Below are positions 1-3,172 of a DNA stretch of 6,348 bases, piece after piece. The translations under genes were made by a program, and so were the position numbers. Numbering within the stretch: the stretch's first letter is position 1; each line of letters begins with the position of its first letter. The notes under the pieces were generated by a model that was not told the DNA's origin, did not search any database, and was given only the letters and a program-made list of their open reading frames with translations. This DNA comes from Pseudomonadota bacterium (GTDB lineage Bacteria; Pseudomonadota; Alphaproteobacteria; Azospirillales; Azospirillaceae): positions 1-6,348 of the forward strand of contig JAEZHQ010000089.1 of NCBI GenBank assembly GCA_023416455.1. The letters run 5' to 3'.

Positions 1-1
1 C

Positions 2-187
2 GGCGCCATCCGCAAGTTCGCCGACGGCCTCGGCATGGAGCACCCGATCACCGCCCCCGCCCTGCAACGCATCCTCGACGCCATCGCCGCCGAGACCGCC
101 GCCCTGGAGCAGGCCACAGGGGAGCAGACCACGGGGGAGCAGGCCACAGGGGAACAGACCACGGGGGAGGCCCCGGCCGGCGGGTAG
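2..187 (+). CDS. C-terminal end of an unidentified protein (5' part outside window)
   Basis: Only the last 61 codons are visible, in the frame that starts at base 2 and stops at TAG 185-187. The readable part begins GAIRKFADGLGMEHPITAP, continues into a short helical stretch (LQRILDAIAAETAALEQ), and then becomes a low-complexity hydrophilic tail of repeated E-Q-A/T-T-G units ending in EAPAGG. The helical end resembles the closing helix of many dehydrogenase or reductase proteins, but I cannot name the family and give no function. Codon use (GC-rich third positions) and an uninterrupted frame from the window edge support a real gene. It converges on the short-chain dehydrogenase gene, with 30 bases between the two stops, so the two are not in one operon. 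A hairpin in that gap could end both transcripts. Confidence 0.7.
   Translation, partial: GAIRKFADGLGMEHPITAPALQRILDAIAAETAALEQATGEQTTGEQATGEQTTGEAPAGG
107..166 (+). repeat. Four 15-bp in-frame tandem repeats (EQATG/EQTTG)
   Basis: Four 15-base units lie end to end in the tail of the first gene. They alternate between an EQATG version (107-121, 137-151) and an EQTTG version (122-136, 152-166), so the array can also be read as two 30-bp units that differ at one base (GAG/GAA). The unit length keeps the reading frame. The near-identity at the DNA level suggests recent slippage or duplication. Confidence 0.85.
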
Positions 188-194
188 CGGCCCC

Positions 195-212
195 GGCGGG
201 AGGGCGCCCGCC
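195..212. terminator. Hairpin between convergent genes
   Basis: GGCGGG (195-200) pairs with CCCGCC (207-212) across a six-base loop, directly after the stop of the first gene and just before the stop of the convergent dehydrogenase gene. On the plus strand it is followed only by CTTCCTC, so the U-tract is weak. Its position between two convergent stops is the main argument for a shared terminator. Confidence 0.4.
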
Positions 213-217
213 CTTCC

Positions 218-973
218 TCAGACGCAGCGCCCGCCGTCCACCTCCAGGCAGACGCCGGTCAGGAACTCGGCCTCGTCGGAGCACAGGAAAAGCGCCGCGC
301 TGGCGATGTCCGCCGGCTGCGACAGGCGGCCGAGCGGGATCGAAGCGGTGAACTGGGCGCGCCGCTCCGGGGTGTCCTCGCCCATGAACAGGGCCAGCAT
401 CCCGGTCTCGCCGGCCACCGGGTTGAGGGCGCAGACCCGGATGCGGTCGGGCGCCAGCTCCACCGCCATGGATTTGGTCAGCGTGATGGCGGCCCCCTTG
501 GAGCCGTTGTACCAGGTCAGCCCGGGCCGTGGCCGCACCCCGGCGGTGGAGGCCACATTCAGGATGACCCCGCCGCCCTGGGCGCGGAACACCGGCACGG
601 CGTGGATGGCGCCGAGGTAGATGGACTTGACGTTCACCGCGAAGACGCGGTCGAAGGTCGCCTCGTCCACCCCCGTCAGCGGTCCGTTGCGGTGGGTGAA
701 GCCGGCGTTGTTGACCAGGATGTCGAGCCGCCCGAAGGCGTCGGTGGCCGCACCCACCATGGCGGCGACGTCGCCGGAGTCCGACACGTCGGCGCGGACC
801 GCGCGGGCCTCGCCGCCGGCGGCACCGGCCGCCTCCGCCGCCCGCCGGGCGGCCTCCCCGTTGATGTCGGCGACCACCACCCGGGCCCCCTCGGCGGCGA
901 AGCGCCGGACGATGCCCTCCCCGAACCCCGATCCGCCGCCGGTGACGATGGCGACCTTGCCCGCCAGCCGCAT
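218..973 (-). CDS. Short-chain dehydrogenase/reductase (classical SDR, NAD-type)
   Basis: A 251-residue cytoplasmic oxidoreductase of normal length for the classical SDR family. The Rossmann nucleotide motif TGGGSGFGEG is at residues 11-20. An Asp at 36, at the end of beta-2, favours NAD over NADP in this family. DV at 62-63 contacts the adenine, and NNAG is at 88-91. The catalytic tetrad is complete: Asn114, Ser142, Tyr155 and Lys159 in a YxxxK setting. The C-terminal LxVDGG motif is also present. The substrate cannot be read from the sequence; such proteins oxidise sugar alcohols, hydroxy acids or 3-oxoacyl compounds. The start ATG at 973 is preceded by a strong GGGAGGAAGGG ribosome site. 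The next upstream gene of metabolic type on this strand is the hydroxypyruvate isomerase homologue, so the pair may once have formed an operon for a short hydroxy/oxo-acid or sugar-acid route. An IR-bounded segment now lies between them, with one end only about 20 bases before this start codon. Confidence 0.92.
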   Translation of the reverse strand: MRLAGKVAIVTGGGSGFGEGIVRRFAAEGARVVVADINGEAARRAAEAAGAAGGEARAVRADVSDSGDVAAMVGAATDAFGRLDILVNNAGFTHRNGPLTGVDEATFDRVFAVNVKSIYLGAIHAVPVFRAQGGGVILNVASTAGVRPRPGLTWYNGSKGAAITLTKSMAVELAPDRIRVCALNPVAGETGMLALFMGEDTPERRAQFTASIPLGRLSQPADIASAALFLCSDEAEFLTGVCLEVDGGRCV

Positions 974-992
974 GGTTCCCTTCCTCCCTTTC

Positions 993-1012
993 GGGTAGTG
1001 TCTCGGTTTGAA
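993..1012. repeat. Left inverted repeat of the mini-element
   Basis: GGGTAGTGTCTCGGTTTGAA. It matches the reverse complement of 1443-1462 at 17 of 20 positions, and all three mismatches are G/A transitions. It ends about 20 bases upstream of the dehydrogenase start codon, so it lies next to that gene's ribosome site and may influence its expression. Confidence 0.7.
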
Positions 1013-1020
1013 AATTGAGC

Positions 1021-1042
1021 GCGGCGCCGATGCCTGCGCCGC
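1021..1042 (-). terminator. Hairpin after the small cysteine-cluster gene
   Basis: GCGGCGC (1021-1027) pairs perfectly with GCGCCGC (1036-1042) across an eight-base loop. In the minus-strand direction it starts ten bases after the stop codon of the small gene and is followed by GCTCAATTTTC, a short T-rich stretch. This is consistent with a weak factor-independent terminator inside the left end of the element. Confidence 0.45.
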
Positions 1043-1051
1043 ACCCCACCT

Positions 1052-1270
1052 TTACAGATCCCAATCCCGCTCGCGAACAGCCTGCCGGCGCTCCTGCATC
1101 AGCAGGCATTGCCCCCAGCGGCGCGGGTTGCCGCACATCCAACAGCTACACACAGCCAGATTGTCGGCGGCCTTCTGCGGGAACCTGGTCCACGGGTACA
1201 CGCGGGCTGCTTTGGCGATCATGCGCGCACGGTCATGCCGGCGGCGCGCCCGCTTCATGTTTTTGAACAT
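1052..1270 (-). CDS. Small CSCWMCGNPR cysteine-cluster protein, function unknown
   Basis: A 72-residue protein. The N-terminal third is strongly basic (KRARRRHDRARMIAKAARVY, residues 6-25). A cysteine cluster C41-S-C43-W-M-C46-G-N-P-R-R follows, with a further Cys at 55, and then a charged tail (QERRQAVRERDWDL). The C-x-C-x2-C-G-N-P-R signature looks like a metal-binding knuckle. I recall it from short uncharacterised bacterial proteins of similar length with a basic N-terminus, so this is probably a real conserved gene; its function is not known to me. Basic charge plus possible zinc binding would fit nucleic-acid or ribosome contact, but that is only inference. ATG 1270 is preferred because GGAGAGG lies a few bases upstream; a second Met at residue 5 is possible. 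It has a promoter-like site and structured leader upstream and a hairpin downstream, all within the inverted repeats, so it looks like the cargo of that unit. Confidence 0.75.
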   Translation of the reverse strand: MFKNMKRARRRHDRARMIAKAARVYPWTRFPQKAADNLAVCSCWMCGNPRRWGQCLLMQERRQAVRERDWDL

Positions 1271-1286
1271 CGTGCCTCTCCAAGCT

Positions 1287-1338
1287 CGATGCCCCGGCGC
1301 GTCCCGCCCAACCGTGGACGGTGCTGCCGGGGCTATCG
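1287..1338 (-). promoter_or_regulatory. Strong stem-loop in the leader of the small gene
   Basis: CGAT plus GCCCCGGC (1287-1298) pairs with GCCGGGGC plus ATCG (1326-1338) in a 12-bp stem broken by one bulged base at 1334. The loop holds a second short inverted repeat, ACCGT/ACGGT (1311-1322). On the minus strand it lies between the predicted transcription start (near 1371) and the ribosome site of the small gene (near 1280), ending about 16 bases before the start codon. There is no T-run after it, so it is not a simple terminator. It could be a cis-regulatory leader or a fold that shields the ribosome site. Confidence 0.5.
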
Positions 1339-1377
1339 TGTCTTCGGAGAGGGGGCGGCTATGTTGGTCATGCGGGC

Positions 1378-1406
1378 ATTGTATCCGCTGGCCGGGGCGA
1401 CGTCAC
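1378..1406 (-). promoter_or_regulatory. Sigma-70-like promoter for the small gene
   Basis: On the minus strand, GTGACG (1401-1406) and TACAAT (1378-1383) are separated by exactly 17 bases. The -10 hexamer matches five of six consensus bases and the -35 four of six. Transcription would start near 1371, giving a leader of about 100 bases before the ATG at 1270. The rest of 1271-1520 holds only the structured leader, the right inverted repeat and the 3' flank of hyi; I see no further gene there. Confidence 0.45.
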
Positions 1407-1442
1407 GCCGCGGTTGCCGGAGGGCGTTGCCTACGAAGAAAA

Positions 1443-1462
1443 TTCAAACTGAGACATTATCC
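1443..1462. repeat. Right inverted repeat of the mini-element
   Basis: TTCAAACTGAGACATTATCC, the partner of 993-1012. Just outside it, CCTCTTC (1462-1468) pairs with GAAGAGG (1496-1502). This extra hairpin lies between the element and the stop codon of hyi (1521-1523); it has no T-run in either direction. Confidence 0.7.
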
Positions 1463-1520
1463 CTCTTCGATCCCGCTGACCCGTCCCGACGTTCGGAAGA
1501 GGCGCGCCGCGGCCCCTCCG

Positions 1521-2306
1521 TCACGCCCCGTGCAGGTAGCGCCGGGCCCAGCCGAGCCCGGCCAGCGTCCCCGCCCGGGGCCGGTACTCGCAGCCGACCC
1601 AGCCGGCGTAGCCGGTCCCGTCCAGCACCCGCAGCAGGTGGTGCGGGTCGCATTCGCCGCTGTCGGGCTCGTGGCGGTCGGGGACGCCGGCGATCTGAAC
1701 GTGGCGGGTCAGGCCGGCCAGCCGCCGGATGCGGGTGGTGAGGTCGCCCTCCATGATCTGCGCGTGATAGAGGTCGAGCTGGAGGCCGATGTTGGGCCGC
1801 CCGGCCGCGGCGATGGCCTGCGCCGCCTCGGTGGTGGTGCGCAGCAGGTAGCCGGGCATGTCGCGGTCGTTCAGCGGCTCGACCAGGATGGTCCGGCCGT
1901 GGTCGGCGGCGCGGTCGGCGGCGTGGCGGAGCCGTTCCGTATAGAGGGCCAGCGCCTCGGCCCGGTCCATCCCGGCGGGCGGGATGCCGGCCATGAGGTG
2001 CAGCGCCGGACAGTCCAGCGCCTCCGCGTAGATCAGCCCGCGCTCCACCGATTCGACGAAGTCGGCCTCGCGGTCGGGCAGGCAGGCAAGACCGCGCTCG
2101 CCGGCCGCCCAGTCGCCGGGCGGCAGGTTGAACAGCACCACCCCCAGGCCGGCCGCGGCCTTGCGGCGGGCGAGCGCGTCCTCCGGGTGGTCGTAGGGAA
2201 ACAGGAATTCGACGGCGCCGAAGCCGGCGGCGGCAGCGGCGGCGAAACGGTCCGGGAAGTGGACCTCGGTGAACAGCAGGGTGAGGTTGGCGGCGAGCCG
2301 CGCCAT
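1521..2306 (-). CDS. hyi: Hydroxypyruvate isomerase family protein (Hyi/OtnI type)
   Basis: A 261-residue TIM-barrel protein of the xylose-isomerase-like/AP-endonuclease-2 superfamily, expected to interconvert hydroxypyruvate and tartronate semialdehyde (EC 5.3.1.22) or a related 2-oxo-tetronate, in the cytoplasm and with a divalent metal. Diagnostic blocks are GFGAVEFLFPYD (28-39), LFNLPPGDW followed by AGERG (58-72), LVEPLNDRDMPGYLL (141-155), NIGLQLDLYHAQ (172-183), HVQIAGVPDRHEPDSGE (202-218) and GCEYRPRAGT (238-247). Glu143 and Glu240, the catalytic pair of the E. coli enzyme, are both present at the same numbers, as are the metal ligands Asp178 and Gln204. ATG 2306 is chosen over the in-frame ATG at 2486 because the extra 60 residues are Arg/Pro-rich and unlike the family, and a strong GGGAGGGAGGA site lies just upstream of 2306. 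The dehydrogenase gene follows on the same strand beyond the inserted element. Whether the substrate is hydroxypyruvate or 2-oxo-tetronate cannot be decided here. Confidence 0.9.
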   Translation of the reverse strand: MARLAANLTLLFTEVHFPDRFAAAAAAGFGAVEFLFPYDHPEDALARRKAAAGLGVVLFNLPPGDWAAGERGLACLPDREADFVESVERGLIYAEALDCPALHLMAGIPPAGMDRAEALALYTERLRHAADRAADHGRTILVEPLNDRDMPGYLLRTTTEAAQAIAAAGRPNIGLQLDLYHAQIMEGDLTTRIRRLAGLTRHVQIAGVPDRHEPDSGECDPHHLLRVLDGTGYAGWVGCEYRPRAGTLAGLGWARRYLHGA

Positions 2307-2349
2307 CGTCGGATCCTCCCTCCCGGCCCTGTCGCTCCGGGTCCGGTCA

Positions 2350-2381
2350 TCTTCGGAAACGGTCGTCTTCGGAAACGGTCG
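2350..2381 (-). repeat. Exact 16-bp tandem duplication in the hyi leader
   Basis: TCTTCGGAAACGGTCG occurs twice without a mismatch (2350-2365 and 2366-2381). On the hyi strand each unit reads CGACCGTTTCCGAAGA, and a third, degenerate GACCG-starting unit follows at the same 16-base spacing. The block ends about 45 bases before the hyi start codon, where a repressor or activator site would be plausible. No promoter could be placed with confidence in 2307-2507. Confidence 0.8.
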
Positions 2382-2430
2382 CCTCCTGCGGGCCGGCGGT
2401 TCGGGAGCCGGCTTTCGGGCGGACCGTCCA

Positions 2431-2450
2431 CGGCGCGCGGCCGCGCGCCG
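2431..2450. repeat. 20-bp perfect GC palindrome
   Basis: The ten bases CGGCGCGCGG are followed directly by their reverse complement, with no spacer. It lies between the end of tRNA-Asp and hyi, both on the minus strand. No T-run follows on either strand, so an ordinary terminator is unlikely; a protein-binding site or cruciform is possible. Confidence 0.7.
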
Positions 2451-2507
2451 AGTGTCGGCGCCGCGCGGGGGTGCCGTCAAGGGCAACGGCCGGGGGGAGA
2501 AGAGGGA

Positions 2508-2584
<77 letters not shown>

Positions 2585-2588
2585 AATA

Positions 2589-2664
2589 TGGCTCCGGATG
2601 CTGGACTCGAACCAGCGACACGCGGATTAACAGTCCGCTGCTCTACCGACTGAGCTAATCCGGA
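2589..2664 (-). tRNA. tRNA-Asn (anticodon GTT)
   Basis: A 76-base cloverleaf with encoded CCA. The acceptor stem TCCGGAT/ATCCGGA is fully paired, the anticodon stem GCGGA/TCCGC presents GTT (2629-2631), and the T-arm has GGTTCGAGTCC. A promoter-like site lies a few bases upstream, which would give a leader of only about five bases. It precedes tRNA-Asp. Confidence 0.97.
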
Positions 2665-2675
2665 ACGGAGGCCGG

Positions 2676-2704
2676 CTTATACAGGGCCAGAAGGCCCGGC
2701 GCAA
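2676..2704 (-). promoter_or_regulatory. Promoter-like site for tRNA-Asn/Asp
   Basis: On the minus strand, TTGCGC (2699-2704) and TATAAG (2676-2681) are 17 bases apart. Transcription would begin near 2669, about five bases before mature tRNA-Asn. The -10 is good and the -35 moderate. The spacer contains the inverted repeat GGGCC/GGCCC (2684-2697). Confidence 0.5.
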
Positions 2705-2732
2705 GCACGGCGTTGAACGCACGCAAACCCTT

Positions 2733-2764
2733 CACACAACCCGGCCGGCACACAACCCGGCCGG
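2733..2764 (-). terminator. 16-bp tandem repeat forming a terminator-like hairpin after tRNA-Ala
   Basis: CACACAACCCGGCCGG occurs twice exactly (2733-2748, 2749-2764). Because each unit contains the self-complementary CCGGCCGG, the two copies (2741-2748 and 2757-2764) can pair in an 8-bp GC stem with an 8-base loop. On the minus strand this is followed by GTTGTGTG. It lies about 16 bases after the 3' end of tRNA-Ala, which suggests it ends the Leu-Ala transcript. The repeat is certain; the terminator role is inferred and its U-tract is imperfect. Confidence 0.55.
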
Positions 2765-2779
2765 CCTTCCCGGGGAGAA

Positions 2780-2855
<76 letters not shown>

Positions 2856-2868
2856 ATCTCTCTCCCGT

Positions 2869-2955
2869 TGGTGCGCTCGGAGGGAGTCGAACCCCCACGG
2901 CCTTTCAGCCACTAGGACCTGAACCTAGCGCGTCTACCAGTTCCGCCACGAGCGC
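2869..2955 (-). tRNA. tRNA-Leu (anticodon CAG)
   Basis: An 87-base class II cloverleaf with encoded CCA. The acceptor stem GCGCTCG/CGAGCGC is perfect, the anticodon stem CTAGG/CCTAG presents CAG (2919-2921), and a long variable arm (TGGCTGAAAGGCCG) is typical for Leu. The T-arm contains GGTTCGACTCC. First gene of the minus-strand tRNA cluster, with a promoter-like site just upstream. Confidence 0.97.
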
Positions 2956-2984
2956 GTCCCGCGTCGGCTTGGGTGACGCGGGAC
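2956..2984 (-). other. Perfect hairpin abutting the tRNA-Leu 5' end
   Basis: GTCCCGCGTC (2956-2965) pairs with GACGCGGGAC (2975-2984) in a perfect 10-bp stem with a nine-base loop. Its inner boundary touches the first base of mature tRNA-Leu, with no gap. The predicted transcription start (about 2981) falls in the distal arm, so most of the stem would be transcribed as the leader. Confidence 0.7.
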
Positions 2985-2987
2985 GTC

Positions 2988-3016
2988 CGTATAGGCGCAA
3001 GCGCGGCTGGACACAA
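2988..3016 (-). promoter_or_regulatory. Sigma-70-like promoter for tRNA-Leu/Ala
   Basis: On the minus strand, TTGTGT (3011-3016) and TATACG (2988-2993) are separated by 17 bases. The bases after the -10 (GACGTCCCGCG) are GC-rich, like the discriminators of stable-RNA promoters under stringent control. A start near 2981 would give a leader of about 26 bases. Confidence 0.55.
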
Positions 3017-3017
3017 G

Positions 3018-3048
3018 CAAAAAAATCGCCCCGGCGGAGGGCAGGGGA
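3018..3048 (-). terminator. Terminator-like site upstream of the tRNA-Leu promoter
   Basis: On the minus strand, a short GC stem (CCCC/GGGG pairing with flanking GC, imperfect) is followed by GA and then seven T residues (A-run at 3019-3025). No annotated minus-strand gene lies upstream, so it may insulate the tRNA promoter or end an unseen short transcript from 3050-3120. The U-tract is convincing; the stem is modest. Confidence 0.35.
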
Positions 3049-3049
3049 G

Positions 3050-3067
3050 CGGCGCCGGCCGGCGCCG
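3050..3067. repeat. 18-bp perfect GC palindrome
   Basis: CGGCGCCGG is followed directly by CCGGCGCCG. It lies in the divergent gap between tRNA-Leu and the chemoreceptor gene, upstream of the AT-rich receptor promoter region. It has no spacer or adjacent T-run, so its role is unclear. Confidence 0.7.
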
Positions 3068-3109
3068 GGGGACGAGGCTGGTGGGGCCGTCCTAATCCTT
3101 TCGTATTAC

Positions 3110-3136
3110 TAAAATTTAATGCTGCACAGTTTATAA
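3110..3136 (+). promoter_or_regulatory. Sigma-28-like promoter of the chemoreceptor gene
   Basis: TAAAATTT (3110-3117), 11 bases, then GTTTATAA (3129-3136). The flagellar/chemotaxis sigma-28 consensus is TAAAGTTT-N11-GCCGATAA, so the -35 matches seven of eight bases, the spacing is exact and the -10 matches five of eight. It lies in an unusually AT-rich island 37 bases before the start codon. A sigma-70 reading using TATAAG (3132-3137) is the alternative, but it lacks a good -35. Confidence 0.4.
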
Positions 3137-3172
3137 GCGCAAAGGTAGTCATCGTCAGGGAGATGCCGGCTC

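Larger units (their letters stand above)
993..1462. mobile_element. Putative IR-bounded mini-element carrying one small gene
   Basis: Imperfect inverted repeats face each other at 993-1012 and 1443-1462. Read inward, both ends are GG(G/A)TA(G/A)TGTCTC(A/G)GTTTGAA, matching at 17 of 20 positions, with weaker similarity for about four more bases. Both ends carry TA just outside the (G/A)TGTCTC core (996-997 and 1458-1459). That fits a TA target duplication and an inserted unit of 998-1457 (460 bp), as in the IS630/Tc1-mariner group. No transposase is inside, so it would have to be mobilised in trans, like a MITE. Inside are a promoter-like site, a structured leader, a 72-codon gene and a terminator-like hairpin, all on the minus strand. 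Removing the unit would place hyi about 80 bases upstream of the dehydrogenase start, a typical operon spacing. The repeats are read directly; mobility and family are inferred. Confidence 0.5.

Noticed and set aside
998..1019. Left repeat read as a regulator operator for the dehydrogenase instead of a transposon end
   Set aside because: It is an imperfect palindrome on its own, but the matching inverted copy at 1443-1462 lies after hyi, where an operator has no obvious target. Kept as the main alternative to the element reading.
48..1142. Minus-strand open frame of 364 codons overlapping the dehydrogenase
   Set aside because: Arg/Gly-rich shadow in another frame; the 251-residue frame has the complete SDR motifs and a strong ribosome site.
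1361..1741. Plus-strand ATG at 1361 with a GGAG-like site upstream, reading across the right inverted repeat
   Set aside because: It runs antisense into hyi and the peptide has no recognisable features; the purine-rich stretch before it is better explained as part of the minus-strand leader.
2307..2486. N-terminal extension of hyi to ATG 2486
   Set aside because: The 60 added residues are Arg/Pro-rich and unlike the family; they span the 16-bp tandem repeat, and the strong ribosome site is at the ATG at 2306.
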